The notes: generated by a model not told the origin, from the sequence alone. A stretch of 64,000 nucleotides of DNA from JAFEDN01 sp963832945 (GCA_963832945.1 CAWHVV010000007.1:62001-126000), one strand, 5' to 3'; shown: positions 28,185-38,000, numbered from the stretch's first letter. Numbers and translations: made by a program.

Positions 28185-30527
28185 ATGGCTCGCAAAAAAC
28201 GTAAAAGACTGGTGAGTTCGGCGTCATCCAAAGCCGCGGATTCCCATCAGGGTTTTTTACAACATCGGTTGCAGGAAGGCACGATTCTTATCGTGCTGGC
28301 CGCCGCTGTCTTTATTTTTTTGGCTTTAATCACTTATCACGCCGGCGATCCAAGCTGGTCGAATTTGGTGAGCAACGCTCACGTGCAAAATTCTGCCGGC
28401 AGGGCGGGTGCATGGTTTGCCGATCTGTTGCTGTATTTATGCGGTGATTTGTCATACCTGTTACCGGTATTGCTGATCTATAACGCCTGGCAGCGGTTCG
28501 AGCGCCGCCGTGAACGCGTCGAAACTTCTCCTTTTAGAGCAGTCATGATCAGTTTACGGGCGTTCGGGTTCGTTCTGATACTGGGGGCCGGCTCCGCCCT
28601 GGCCAGTCTGGGTTTTGCCGCGGGAGGAATTATCGGTAACCTGATTGCCTCTACGATGGTCAAAAGCTTTAATTCCGCTGGAGCCAGTTTAATTTTAATG
28701 ACTTTTTTTCTGATTGGCGTGACTTTATTCACAGGTTTATCCTGGATTAAAAGCAGCGAGCGGGTGGGCAGTCTGGTGCTGATGGCGGGACGGGCATTTC
28801 GGGCCGCGTGGCTGGCCAAGCGGTCCACGCCGGTCAGGCTCAAATCCATGGAAGAAACTCCCAGGTTAACTGCCGAGATCCCAGCCCAGAAAATCCCTGC
28901 CGTGGTAAAAGTGGAAACGCAGCCGGTCAATAAACCTGTAGCGCCTGAACCGGTCAAACCGAAGATTAAAATAGCTGTGGAATCCGAAGACATTTCTAAA
29001 GACATGCGGCGCGCTCCCCGGTACACACAAACTTCCGAACCGCTACCTGATCTGGCTCTCCTCGATTCTTACGATAACCGAAAAAAATCCCAGATAAGCG
29101 CACAGGAATTAGTCTCCCAGTCAAGGCAGGTAGAAGCCAACCTGGCTGATTTTGGCGTTGTCGTGCAGGTAGTAGACGTCAATCCGGGGCCGGTGGTCAC
29201 CCGCTTTGAGCTGCAACTGGCTGCCGGTACTAAAGTCAGTAAAATCAGCAACCTTTCCAAAGATTTAGCCCGCTCAATGTCGGTAATCAGTGTGAGGGTG
29301 GTGGAAGTCATTCCGGGTAAATCAGTGATTGGGATTGAATTGCCTAATAAAGACCGGGAAACCGTGGGGTTGCAGGAAGTCCTGGCTTCCAAAGCCTATG
29401 CGAATTCCCGTTCGGCATTGAGTTTGGCATTAGGCAAAGATATTGGTGGACATCCTGTCGTCGTGGACTTGGCCAAAATGCCGCATTTGTTAGTGGCGGG
29501 AACGACGGGAGCGGGGAAATCGGTTAGTCTGAATGCGATGTTGCTCAGTCTGCTTTATAAAGCCACCCCACAACAATTACGTATGATTATGATTGATCCG
29601 AAAATGTTGGAATTATCGGTCTATGAAGGTATTCCACATTTACTGACTCCCGTAGTTACCGATATGCGTGACGCCGCTAATGCGCTGCGCTGGTGTGTTA
29701 TGGAGATGGAGCGGCGGTACCGGTTAATGGCCGCCCTGGGTGTTCGCAATATCGCGGGCTATAACGCGAAGGTTCATGAGGCGGCGGAGCGGGGCGCACC
29801 GCTCCTTGATCCATTGCCGCGACCCGATGATGAGGAACAAAAAGCCCTGCAGGAATTACCACAAATTGTGGTGTTGGCGGATGAATTCGCGGACATGATG
29901 GTAGTGGTAGGGAAAAAAGTCGAAACCCTGATCGCCCGCCTGGCACAGAAAGCGCGTGCTGCCGGGGTACATCTTATCCTCGCGACACAACGGCCGTCGG
30001 TAGATGTGATCACCGGCCTGATTAAAGCCAACATTCCCACCCGCATCGCATTTCAGGTATCCTCGAAAATCGATTCCCGGACTATACTTGATCAGTCGGG
30101 TGCTGAACAATTGTTAGGACATGGCGATATGCTTTATCTCGCGCCAGGCACCGGCGTTCCGGTGCGCGTACACGGCGCTTATGTCAGCGATGACGAAGTC
30201 CATCGTGTAGTTGCCGATTGGCGGAAAAAAGGCAAACCCGATTATGTTGAAGAAATTTTAAGCGATATGTCCGGTGGCGATTCTGGAGGCGCTGAAGATA
30301 TCATGGGTCCGATAAGCGATGGGAATGCCGAGCAGGATTCCTTGTATGATGAAGCAGTGGCGATGGTCGTAAAGGCGCGCCGGGTTTCAGTATCCAGTGT
30401 ACAGAGGCGTTTCAAAATCGGTTATAATCGTGCAGCCCGGATTGTGGAAGCCATGGAAAATGCGGGTGTGGTTAGCAGGATGGAAGGCAATGGTGTGCGT
30501 GAAGTCCTGGTTCCGGCAGGAGATTAA
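28185..30527 (+). CDS. ftsK: DNA translocase FtsK
   Basis: 780 aa. Four N-terminal transmembrane helices (residues ~25-185), a short Pro/Lys-rich linker (~205-275), then the alpha domain (GPVVTRFELQLAAGTKVSKI), the RecA-like motor with Walker A AGTTGAGKSVSLN and Walker B IVVLADEFADMM, and a C-terminal winged-helix gamma domain (VKARRVSVSSVQRRFKIGYN) that reads KOPS sites. It pumps chromosome ends through the septum and activates XerCD at dif. The linker is much shorter than in E. coli (1329 aa), as in many other bacteria. Confidence 0.97.
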   Translation: MARKKRKRLVSSASSKAADSHQGFLQHRLQEGTILIVLAAAVFIFLALITYHAGDPSWSNLVSNAHVQNSAGRAGAWFADLLLYLCGDLSYLLPVLLIYNAWQRFERRRERVETSPFRAVMISLRAFGFVLILGAGSALASLGFAAGGIIGNLIASTMVKSFNSAGASLILMTFFLIGVTLFTGLSWIKSSERVGSLVLMAGRAFRAAWLAKRSTPVRLKSMEETPRLTAEIPAQKIPAVVKVETQPVNKPVAPEPVKPKIKIAVESEDISKDMRRAPRYTQTSEPLPDLALLDSYDNRKKSQISAQELVSQSRQVEANLADFGVVVQVVDVNPGPVVTRFELQLAAGTKVSKISNLSKDLARSMSVISVRVVEVIPGKSVIGIELPNKDRETVGLQEVLASKAYANSRSALSLALGKDIGGHPVVVDLAKMPHLLVAGTTGAGKSVSLNAMLLSLLYKATPQQLRMIMIDPKMLELSVYEGIPHLLTPVVTDMRDAANALRWCVMEMERRYRLMAALGVRNIAGYNAKVHEAAERGAPLLDPLPRPDDEEQKALQELPQIVVLADEFADMMVVVGKKVETLIARLAQKARAAGVHLILATQRPSVDVITGLIKANIPTRIAFQVSSKIDSRTILDQSGAEQLLGHGDMLYLAPGTGVPVRVHGAYVSDDEVHRVVADWRKKGKPDYVEEILSDMSGGDSGGAEDIMGPISDGNAEQDSLYDEAVAMVVKARRVSVSSVQRRFKIGYNRAARIVEAMENAGVVSRMEGNGVREVLVPAGD

Positions 30528-30561
30528 TTCATGTTCATGTTTTTTATTTAAGGAGATCTCA

Positions 30562-31164
30562 ATGCGTAAGCAGTCTTTAGTTTTAATATTTTTATTCTTT
30601 ATTTTTCAATCGGTTTTGGCCGATTCTGCCAGTGATAATTTAAAAAAAAATCTCGAAAATTACCAGAGTTATCAGGCCAGTTTTACTCAGGTGAACTACG
30701 ATAATAAAAGTCATGCCGGCAAAAAAAGTCATGGACAGGTTTATATGCAAAGACCGGGAAAATTTCGCTGGGAAACCACTTCGCCGTATCAGCAAACTGT
30801 CATCGCCAATCACGATAAACTCTGGATTTATGATGTGGACCTTGCCCAGGCGACTCAACAATCTTTGGGTAAACGTGGTTTTAACCCGGCCCAACTGCTC
30901 ACGGAACCTGTTGAAAATCTGACACAAAGATTTACTATTACCAATGAAGGCGATGGGTGGTTTAAACTGGTCCCTGTTAAATCTGACCGTGGTTTTAAAT
31001 CTGCCTATTTACAATTCCGCAATGGCAAGTTAACCGGATTGAAAATTATCAACCAATTAAACCAAACCAATAATTTCAGTTTTAGTCAAATCCAGGTTAA
31101 TCCAAAACTGAGTCCCGGGCTATTCAATTTCAAACCGCCGGCGGGCGTTCAAATCTTAAAATGA
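30562..31164 (+). CDS. lolA: outer-membrane lipoprotein carrier protein LolA
   Basis: 200 aa from ATG 30562, just after AAGGAGATC, with a Sec signal peptide cleaved after VLADS-type residues (MRKQSLVLIFLFFIFQSVLA). Family marks: YQASFTQVNYDN, MQRPGKFRWETTSPYQQTVI, DKLWIYDVDLAQ. Periplasmic chaperone that takes lipoproteins from LolCDE to LolB. It overlaps the next gene by ATGA. The ORF is open further upstream into ftsK but that is not a real start. Confidence 0.97.
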   Translation: MRKQSLVLIFLFFIFQSVLADSASDNLKKNLENYQSYQASFTQVNYDNKSHAGKKSHGQVYMQRPGKFRWETTSPYQQTVIANHDKLWIYDVDLAQATQQSLGKRGFNPAQLLTEPVENLTQRFTITNEGDGWFKLVPVKSDRGFKSAYLQFRNGKLTGLKIINQLNQTNNFSFSQIQVNPKLSPGLFNFKPPAGVQILK

Positions 31165-32462
31165 TACCGCTCGCCACCCGAATGCGTCCCCGCACACTCG
31201 ACGAGTTTGTGGGGCAAAGCCATATCCTGGCGAAAGGCAAGCCGCTGTACGAGGCAATAGCTCAGGGTAAGGCGCATTCAATGGTTTTTTGGGGGCCGCC
31301 CGGCGCCGGTAAAACCACATTAGCTGAATTGATCGCCCACAGCTGCCGCGCTAAATTTGAGCGAATTTCCGCGGTGCTGGCCGGCGTCAAAGAGATTCGG
31401 GAAGTAGTGGCGCGAGCTCAAGCCGAGCTGGAAAAAATAGGTCAGGCGACGATTTTATTCGTTGATGAGGTCCACCGTTTTAACAAAGCCCAGCAGGATG
31501 CGTTCTTGCCCCACGTCGAGCGGGGAACAATTATTCTGATTGGCGCTACTACGGAAAATCCCTCTTTTGAATTGAATAATGCGTTATTGTCGCGTCTGCG
31601 TGTTTATGTCCTGAAGCCTTTAACGCAGGAAGAGTTGTTAACGATATTGGATCATGCTTTAACGGATTCCGATCGAGGTTTGGGAGACCGGTCACTCTTG
31701 TTGGCGCCAGAATTGCGCCTGCGAATTGCGCAATTCGCGGACGGGGATGCGCGACAGGCTTTGAATATTCTCGAAATACTGAGTGATTTTGCGCAAATGC
31801 AGGGAGGACAGGAAATGATCAGCGAGGATACTCTTAACGAAGTTTTACGAACCGGAGTTCGCCGGTTCGATAAAGGCGGCGAAAATTTTTATGATCAAAT
31901 TTCCGCGCTGCACAAATCCGTGCGGGGCTCCGACCCTGATGCATCATTGTATTGGCTGGCGCGCATGCTGGATGGGGGTTGTCCTCCTGAATATATTGCC
32001 AGGCGTGTGCTGCGAATGGCCAATGAGGACATTGGCAATGCCGATCCGCGAGCTTTGGATTTAGCGCTTTCCGCCTGGCAGACTTACGAGCGGCTAGGTT
32101 CTCCCGAAGGCGAACTGGCTCTGGCGCAAACCGTAATTTATTTAGCGTGCGCGGCAAAAAGTAATGCGGTATACACGGCTTTTAACGAAGCGATGCGGGA
32201 CGCCAAAGAATACGGCAGTCTGGAAGTTCCATTAAAACTGCGTAACGCGCCTACCCGTTTGATGCGCGAACTTAACTATGGCAAGGAATACCGTTATGCG
32301 CACAATGAACCCGAAGCCTATGCGGCAGGGGAGCGCTATTTCCCCGAAGAAATGGCTGAAAAGCAGTATTATCATCCCGTGGAGCGGGGACTGGAAATTA
32401 AAATCAAAGAAAAGCTGGCGCACCTGAGCAAATTAAAATTTAAGGTCAGAAAACAAGGATGA
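31161..32462 (+). CDS. rarA: replication-associated recombination protein A (MgsA/RarA)
   Basis: 433 aa AAA+ ATPase: Walker A WGPPGAGKTTLAELIA, Walker B ILFVDEVHRFNK, sensor ATTENPSFELNNALLSRLRV, then the tetramerisation domain with RMLDGGCPPEYIARRVLRMA and the C-terminal YPEEMxxxxYYxPxxxG-type stretch. It acts at stalled replication forks. Translationally coupled to lolA (ATGA overlap), as in E. coli. Confidence 0.97.
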   Translation: MIPLATRMRPRTLDEFVGQSHILAKGKPLYEAIAQGKAHSMVFWGPPGAGKTTLAELIAHSCRAKFERISAVLAGVKEIREVVARAQAELEKIGQATILFVDEVHRFNKAQQDAFLPHVERGTIILIGATTENPSFELNNALLSRLRVYVLKPLTQEELLTILDHALTDSDRGLGDRSLLLAPELRLRIAQFADGDARQALNILEILSDFAQMQGGQEMISEDTLNEVLRTGVRRFDKGGENFYDQISALHKSVRGSDPDASLYWLARMLDGGCPPEYIARRVLRMANEDIGNADPRALDLALSAWQTYERLGSPEGELALAQTVIYLACAAKSNAVYTAFNEAMRDAKEYGSLEVPLKLRNAPTRLMRELNYGKEYRYAHNEPEAYAAGERYFPEEMAEKQYYHPVERGLEIKIKEKLAHLSKLKFKVRKQG

Positions 32463-32482
32463 CTACACAGCAGTAGTGAATT

Positions 32483-32818
32483 CTATTTATGAAAAACTTT
32501 TTCAATAATCACTGTGGAAATTGAACCGGTAAGAAATATAATGGCTGATAACGTCCACATACCAATTTTTTTCCACCAAAACTTTAAATTATCTTTCTCA
32601 ACTTCATGAACCAGGTCCTTAATTGAATTTCTGGTTTCATAATCGGTCTGTAATAAGTATTTGATGTTTTTATTCAAAATCTCATCGATAGATTTTTGTT
32701 TAGATGCGGCATCGCAAAATATTTGAGCAAATTTTTCTGGTTGTTCCAAAATATCTGATAATTTTTTAAAAACTTTTTGGGGATTAAAATCATCAGATTC
32801 GTTTGACTGAGTTGTCAT
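32483..32818 (-). CDS. small membrane-anchored hypothetical protein
   Basis: 111 aa, not recognised. The N-terminal ~80 residues are charged and helical (VFKKLSDILEQPEKF, NKNIKYLLQTDYETRNSIKD). A single transmembrane helix lies near the C-terminus (IGMWTLSAIIFLTGSISTVI), so it is probably a tail-anchored inner-membrane protein. Follows AAGGA. It is 15 nt downstream of another small gene on the same strand, forming a likely two-gene unit. Confidence 0.6.
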   Translation of the reverse strand: MTTQSNESDDFNPQKVFKKLSDILEQPEKFAQIFCDAASKQKSIDEILNKNIKYLLQTDYETRNSIKDLVHEVEKDNLKFWWKKIGMWTLSAIIFLTGSISTVIIEKVFHK

Positions 32819-32833
32819 GCAAAAAAAAATCCT

Positions 32834-33061
32834 TTATTTAATTAAATCAGATGCTGGAGCTATCATCTGCTGTTTTCCGTCCATCTTAATAGATATTGAA
32901 TTTTCTTCACTTAGAATAAAGGCGCCAACAGAGAATCTCAAAAAACTTTGATAATCTTTGAATTTCCATTTTTCTATAACTTCTTTGAGCTTGTGAAAAT
33001 CACCATTGTCTATTTCCAGGATAAGTTTTTCTTGAATTTCTTCTTTAACTTTTACGGCCAT
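32834..33061 (-). CDS. small hypothetical protein
   Basis: 75 aa soluble protein, not recognised (MAVKVKEEIQEKLILEIDNG, then KWKFKDYQSFLRFSVGAFIL). ATG at 33061 with an AAGAGGT site. The region WKFKDYQSFLRFSVGAFILSE resembles the helix pair of small ribbon-helix-helix or antitoxin-like proteins, but this is too weak to call. Paired with the membrane-anchored gene that follows. Confidence 0.6.
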   Translation of the reverse strand: MAVKVKEEIQEKLILEIDNGDFHKLKEVIEKWKFKDYQSFLRFSVGAFILSEENSISIKMDGKQQMIAPASDLIK

Positions 33062-33193
33062 GATTAATTACCTCTTATTTTGATTATGAGTCAGGAAATT
33101 TATTGTATGTATTGTTGGATATCCATCCATAAAAAATCTCCTTATGATTATACCATTCCCTATAAAAAACGGCAATTAAACAGAAAAGTCCTC

Positions 33194-33348
33194 AGCAATT
33201 CCCGCTGGGTACAGCGGCAATTGCTTCCTATTTATATCCTGCGCTCGGCGGAGCCGATGCTCGGAATGGAAGGGGAAGCGCGGAGCTTAGCTCCCCCTTG
33301 CGATCCCCCATGGCGCAGAGAATTTTCTGCGAAAATTATTTTTTTTTA
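33194..33348 (+). mobile_element. palindromic insertion element family 1, copy 4
   Basis: About 155 bp starting agcaattcccgctggg, central stem tip of the ctaagctccgcg type, right part cagagaattttctgcgaaaattattt. I could not find a second terminal repeat or a target duplication, so the right end is uncertain or truncated. The 478-bp gap 33062-33539 around it holds no other feature I can support. Confidence 0.8.
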
Positions 33349-33539
33349 TGAAAAATTTCTCCAATATTTAATTCACTTAAATTCACTTAGGCAAAATTTA
33401 TTTTAATTAAGCGCATAAAGTATGAAGTATGATGCTTCTGCAGTCAAGTAAAAGCGAATTTAAAACGAATAACTTTTGAGTATATAATCAAAATTATTTT
33501 CAGCTATACTTTCAGTACACTTTCTAATTCAGACCAGGG

Positions 33540-33935
33540 ATGGATAATAAAATTGTTCGTGAAATAATGGCTATCGCAGTGGGCGGGGCCTTTGGCTCGG
33601 TTTTACGATTCGGAATGTCGCGCTGGGTACAGGGGCGCACCGCCACTCTTTATTTTCCGTGGGGAATTTTTGCAGTCAATATAATAGGTTGTTTCCTGAT
33701 AGGCATTTGCTTTGGCCTGGCGGTCGAGCGATTTAACGCCGGGCCCATTTTGCGTTCGGGATTATTTATCGGTATATTGGGAGGATTCACCACGTTTTCC
33801 AGTTTTACCATGGACTCGGTTTTACTATATTATTCTGGAGCTTATGGTATAGCAGCTATTTATTTATTAGCCAGCGTAGCCGGAGGCATTCTGGCAACAG
33901 CGTTAGGTTTGTATTTAGTACGAACGATTGGATGA
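33540..33935 (+). CDS. crcB: fluoride ion channel FluC/CrcB
   Basis: 131 aa, four transmembrane helices. Family signatures GGAFGSVLRFGMSRW in TM1 and GGFTTFSSFTMD around the TM3 break, where Na+ and fluoride are bound; FPWGIFAVNIIGCFLIG is TM2. It forms a dual-topology dimer that lets fluoride leave the cell. It lies 9 nt upstream of serS. I see no fluoride riboswitch in front of it. Confidence 0.96.
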   Translation: MDNKIVREIMAIAVGGAFGSVLRFGMSRWVQGRTATLYFPWGIFAVNIIGCFLIGICFGLAVERFNAGPILRSGLFIGILGGFTTFSSFTMDSVLLYYSGAYGIAAIYLLASVAGGILATALGLYLVRTIG

Positions 33936-33944
33936 GGCGAAACA

Positions 33945-35225
33945 ATGATAGATCCCAAACTTCTCCGGCAAAATCCGGCGGCATTGGCTGCGCAATTGGC
34001 GCGGCGCGGTTTTCAGCTTGATACGCAACTATTGGCGAGACTGGAAGCAGAGCGTCGTGAAAATCAGCTTAAGGCGCAGGAATTACAAACGGAACGCAAT
34101 CAGTTTTCCAAAGCCATCGGTCAGGCCAAAGCAAAAGGCGAGGATGTCTCTGAATTGCTGGCGAAGGTCGCCAACCTGGGTGATAAACTCGCCGAAGCCG
34201 AAAGCAAACTGGAAGCCGCGCAACAGGCGCTGGAAGATTTTCAATTACAGATTCCCAATCTGCTCGACGCCTCGGTGCCGGAGGGAAGGAATGAACACTC
34301 CAATGTCGAGGTTCGCCGATGGGGAACTCCGCCGGTCTTTGATTTTCCCGTGCAGGACCACGTCGCTCTGGGTGAGGGGCTGGGCGGAATCGATTTCGAA
34401 AGCGCCGCCGCTCTTTCCGGTTCGCGTTTTTCGGTATTACGCGGGCCCATCGCGCATCTGCATCGCGCTCTAGGGCAGTTCATGCTGGACCTGCATACAG
34501 AACGGCATGGATATCAGGAAATGTATGTCCCCTACATGGTACATACCCTGGCTTTACAGGGAACCGGTCAATTGCCCAAATTCAAAGAAGATTTCTTTTA
34601 CATCAGCGGCGAAAAAAATCTTTGTTTAATTCCAACCGCTGAAATACCGTTAACCAATTTAGCCCGGGATCATATATTCAACGCTCATCAGCTACCGATA
34701 AAAATGGTGGCGCAAACTTCCTGTTTTCGAAGTGAGGCCGGATCCTACGGCAAGGACACCCGAGGCATGATTCGCCAGCATCAATTTGAAAAAGTCGAGC
34801 TGGTGCAGCTCGTGAAACCGGAAGAATCGTACGCGGCCCTGGAAAACCTGACCTTACATGCCGAAACAATTCTACGGGAATTGCAAATTCCTTACCGGGT
34901 AATGTTGCTATGCGCCGGTGATACAGGTTTTACGGCGGCGAAAACTTATGATATTGAAGTCTGGTTGCCCGGCCAAAATTGTTACCGGGAAATTTCATCC
35001 TGCAGTAATTGCACGGATTTTCAGGCCCGGCGTTTGCAGGCGAGGTGGCGGTCTTCTCAAAATGATAAGCCGGAATTAATCCATACCCTTAATGGCTCCG
35101 GTTTGGCGATAGGCCGGGCGCTCGTGGCGGTTCTGGAGAATTACCAGGATCGGGACGGAAATATCCGGGCGCCGGCAGCGCTGGAAAAATATTTATCCAC
35201 CCGTCTCATTAAAAAGGGCGGGTGA
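33945..35225 (+). CDS. serS: seryl-tRNA synthetase
   Basis: 426 aa class II synthetase. The N-terminal antiparallel coiled-coil arm (residues ~25-105, Lys/Glu/Ala-rich) binds the long variable arm of tRNA-Ser. Motif 2 is CFRSEAGSYGKDTRGMIRQH and motif 3 is GSGLAIGRALVAVLENYQ. Charges tRNA-Ser, and tRNA-Sec if present. Its 3' end overlaps the convergent next gene by 17 nt. Confidence 0.98.
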   Translation: MIDPKLLRQNPAALAAQLARRGFQLDTQLLARLEAERRENQLKAQELQTERNQFSKAIGQAKAKGEDVSELLAKVANLGDKLAEAESKLEAAQQALEDFQLQIPNLLDASVPEGRNEHSNVEVRRWGTPPVFDFPVQDHVALGEGLGGIDFESAAALSGSRFSVLRGPIAHLHRALGQFMLDLHTERHGYQEMYVPYMVHTLALQGTGQLPKFKEDFFYISGEKNLCLIPTAEIPLTNLARDHIFNAHQLPIKMVAQTSCFRSEAGSYGKDTRGMIRQHQFEKVELVQLVKPEESYAALENLTLHAETILRELQIPYRVMLLCAGDTGFTAAKTYDIEVWLPGQNCYREISSCSNCTDFQARRLQARWRSSQNDKPELIHTLNGSGLAIGRALVAVLENYQDRDGNIRAPAALEKYLSTRLIKKGG

Positions 35226-35859
35226 GGAGGATGTCCTTATCTTCCTGAGGTGCGTATGAAAAGATTACGCTGCCTTTTTCGGTTAGGAAAATAAGCTCAT
35301 CGACATGTTGCGTGTCAACTGCCAGACATCCGAAGCTGCGGCCAATGCGGCCAGTGGCTCGAATAAAAGCTTCGCTGACATACTGAGCGGCATGAACCAC
35401 CAGATTGCGGCGTTTTGCATTATCGTTAATATTTTTTTCCAGCCCGTTGATAATCATGGATTTGCCGTGATGGCCAATATAAGCGTTTTCAGTGACAAAT
35501 ACTCCCACACTGGATTGTTTTGATTGCTCCTGATTGGAAAACTGTGTGCTAAAAAAATTCCCGGTATTGCGGCCGTGCGCCACCAGGGTATTCAGCAATA
35601 ATTTGTCCGTTTTTAAATCAATTACATAAAGTCGTTTTTTTGTTGACGGTTGTGAATAGTCAATGATCGTGAGTATTGGCTTATTGACATGCGCGTGCAT
35701 AGCGGCATATTGATAACCCTTAAGCGCCAATCTGATAATCTTTTGATCGAGATGGGTATTTTTAGCAATATTAATCAAATGGCTGGAACCCTCATTTGCA
35801 TAAACGCAAGAGGTAGACATCAGATATAAAAAAGCAAACCGGTAAATTCCGTTTTTCAT
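35209..35859 (-). CDS. exported L,D-transpeptidase-like protein (YkuD_2 type)
   Basis: 216 aa with a signal peptide ending near VYA (residue 21). The catalytic-domain pattern fits the murein L,D-transpeptidase family: HGRNTGNFFSTQFSN, SSVGVFVTENAYIGHHGKSM, NLVVHAAQYV (His156) and GRSFGCLAV (Cys178, the likely nucleophile). Probably a periplasmic peptidoglycan-modifying or murein-tetrapeptide enzyme. Divergent from the following binding-protein gene, with about 80 bp between them. Confidence 0.85.
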   Translation of the reverse strand: MKNGIYRFAFLYLMSTSCVYANEGSSHLINIAKNTHLDQKIIRLALKGYQYAAMHAHVNKPILTIIDYSQPSTKKRLYVIDLKTDKLLLNTLVAHGRNTGNFFSTQFSNQEQSKQSSVGVFVTENAYIGHHGKSMIINGLEKNINDNAKRRNLVVHAAQYVSEAFIRATGRIGRSFGCLAVDTQHVDELIFLTEKGSVIFSYAPQEDKDILLTRPF

Positions 35860-35942
35860 GGATATGTTTAAACCATATTAGCCTGAGATTGTCAATAGCG
35901 CTAATAAAATGCTAGGATAATAGTTTTATTCATGGAGGGTTT

Positions 35943-36881
35943 ATGAAAAAAAACAGGTTATTGATGATGACTTTGGTGGGAGTTTTTAGCTTCAGTCAGG
36001 GAATGGCTGAAACTCCGGTGGCTCCCGGCGCCGCGCAGAACTTGACACAAAATTCTCCATCAACGTCCACTCCCGGCATCTCTTCCGCAACGGCGTCTTC
36101 ATCCACATCTGCGCCGGCAACGGCAACCCTATCGCCCGAGTCCGCGCAGGCGCCGGAACAGGCAGCAGGCAGTGCGGTCGCTCTTTTGGACGTGGCCAAA
36201 TTAAAATCAGGACAGCGGACGCTGAATATCGGCCATTATAATCAGTTGCCACCGTTTTTTTTCCTCCAACCGAGTGCCCAACCGGGATTTGGTCATGATA
36301 TTCTGGCCGAGGTGGCTAAAAAGGCGGGCATTCAAAATGTTAATTTTATTGGTTTCGATAATAGCGTGGATCTAAATCTTCAACTGCAGCAGGGTAAAAT
36401 CGACCTGATCGCCAATGCCTGGGATTTACCGGGCATGCGAAAACAGTTTTTATTAACCTTGCCTTATTTTACTAAAGGCGGTTTAAGCTTTTTATATTTC
36501 AGACAAAAAGGGTCTTTCGAAACTGTTGAGGACCTCAAAAATCATAAGGTCGGAGTATTCAGGCGGGGCTATGCCGACCGTTACTGGCTGCCTGCCCACG
36601 GCGTCTCCAAAGATTTAATTAAACGCTTTGATACGCTGAAAGAACTGATGTTCGCCCTGAAAGATGGCGACATTGATGTGGCGCTGATTTATTATCCTTT
36701 AGCACGCCTTGCGCAACAACAATTGTCGGATCAGTTGAGTTCTCATTTAATTCAGCCGATTAATGATGTGTATGCGCTGCGTAAACAGGATACTGCTTTG
36801 CAAGGTCTTCTCGATCAAGCCGTTCAGGCGCTCACCAATGACGGTACGCTCGACAAAATTCAGGCGCAATATAAAATATAA
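35943..36881 (+). CDS. amino-acid ABC transporter-type periplasmic binding protein
   Basis: 312 aa. Signal peptide (FSFSQGMA) followed by an unusual ~50-residue Ser/Thr/Pro/Ala-rich linker (residues ~25-75), then a type II solute-binding fold: TLNIGHYNQLPPFFF, GFGHDILAEVAKKAG, LQQGKIDLIANAWDLPGMRK, VGVFRRGYADRYWL. It resembles family 3 amino-acid-binding proteins. No permease or ATPase gene is adjacent. The low-complexity linker suggests tethering or surface display (inference). Start follows GGAGG. Confidence 0.83.
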   Translation: MKKNRLLMMTLVGVFSFSQGMAETPVAPGAAQNLTQNSPSTSTPGISSATASSSTSAPATATLSPESAQAPEQAAGSAVALLDVAKLKSGQRTLNIGHYNQLPPFFFLQPSAQPGFGHDILAEVAKKAGIQNVNFIGFDNSVDLNLQLQQGKIDLIANAWDLPGMRKQFLLTLPYFTKGGLSFLYFRQKGSFETVEDLKNHKVGVFRRGYADRYWLPAHGVSKDLIKRFDTLKELMFALKDGDIDVALIYYPLARLAQQQLSDQLSSHLIQPINDVYALRKQDTALQGLLDQAVQALTNDGTLDKIQAQYKI

Positions 36882-36895
36882 AGAGGAGGGCATCC

Positions 36896-37849
36896 GTGAC
36901 GATACCGGTTATTGACGATAGTCAAATTTTAGAGGGCCTCAAAGCGCAACAGAATCCTTTTTTCAAGGACTATTATGCTTTTTATTCCTCATGGTTTCGG
37001 GGCATTACTAAAAACCCGTACCTGATGTTACTACCGATTGATGATCACATGGTCCATCGAGGCGATGGTATTTTTGAGGGGCTGAAAGCGGTAGGCCGGT
37101 CAGTTTATTTACTGGAAGAGCATTTACAGAGATTGGCGCGATCTGCGGAAAAAATACAATTGCAGTTGCCTTTTAGTCTGGAAAAAATTCGCGAAATTCT
37201 TCTGGAAACTCTGCGCGCAGCCAATAAAAACGACGTGATGATCCGAATTTACGTTTCACGCGGACCGGGTAATTTTAACGCTAATCCTTACGAATCAGTC
37301 GGGCCACAATTGTATATGGCTGTTTCACGGCTTACTTATCCATCTGATGAAAAATATCTTCAGGGTGTGTCGATTGGCCAAAGCGCGATCCTGGCGAAGC
37401 CACCGTGGCAGGCCCAGATTAAATCCTGCAACTATTTACCGAATGTGCTTATGAAAAAAGAGGCGGTTGACCGTGGTCTTGATTTTGTAGTGGGAATTGA
37501 TCATCGGGGGGGCGTCACGGAAAGCGCCACTGAAAATATTATGATGGTGGACGCTAAAGGGACACTCGTTCACCCGCCCCTGGAAAATATTCTGAAAGGC
37601 ACCACCATGATCCGCGCCTTCGAATTAGCGCGGGAAAACGGTCTGGCCGCCGAAGAAAGGTTTTTTACGGTGAAAGACCTGCTCTCGGCAAGGGAAGTCA
37701 TGATGGCAGGCACCACCCTGGATGTGCTGCCCGTCGTAGAATTTGAAAAACATAAAATCGCCGACGGCAAGCCAGGGCTTATTGCCAAAAAATTGCAAAA
37801 ATTAATGATCGAAGATATGAAATCAGGCCACCGGGGCCTATTCTATTAA
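36896..37849 (+). CDS. branched-chain amino-acid aminotransferase-like PLP enzyme (class IV)
   Basis: 317 aa from a GTG start at 36896 after GAGGAGGGC. Fold-type IV landmarks: HMVHRGDGIFEGLKAVGRS, IRIYVSRGPGNF, the PLP lysine in AQIKSCNYLPNVLMKKEA, VTESATENIMMVD and VMMAGTTLDVLPV. Similar to IlvE and D-amino-acid aminotransferases, so substrate is uncertain. It follows the amino-acid binding protein by 14 nt, so the two are probably co-transcribed, consistent with amino-acid use. Confidence 0.88.
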   Translation: MTIPVIDDSQILEGLKAQQNPFFKDYYAFYSSWFRGITKNPYLMLLPIDDHMVHRGDGIFEGLKAVGRSVYLLEEHLQRLARSAEKIQLQLPFSLEKIREILLETLRAANKNDVMIRIYVSRGPGNFNANPYESVGPQLYMAVSRLTYPSDEKYLQGVSIGQSAILAKPPWQAQIKSCNYLPNVLMKKEAVDRGLDFVVGIDHRGGVTESATENIMMVDAKGTLVHPPLENILKGTTMIRAFELARENGLAAEERFFTVKDLLSAREVMMAGTTLDVLPVVEFEKHKIADGKPGLIAKKLQKLMIEDMKSGHRGLFY

Positions 37850-37957
37850 AATTGTTGGCATCTTTTTAATCAAGGCTTAAGTCCGTTCACCCCCCCCCTA
37901 AATACCCGGTTGATACTAAAAAACCATTTTATCGAATATTTTAATATTATATTAATG

Positions 37958-38000
<43 letters not shown>

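Noticed and set aside
28478..29026. 182-codon antisense frame within ftsK
   Set aside because: ftsK is intact and well conserved there; the antisense frame is a codon-bias shadow.
33420..33539. Possible fluoride riboswitch before crcB
   Set aside because: I could not find the conserved GGNGAUG...CUGAUG-type core; only AT-rich sequence is present.
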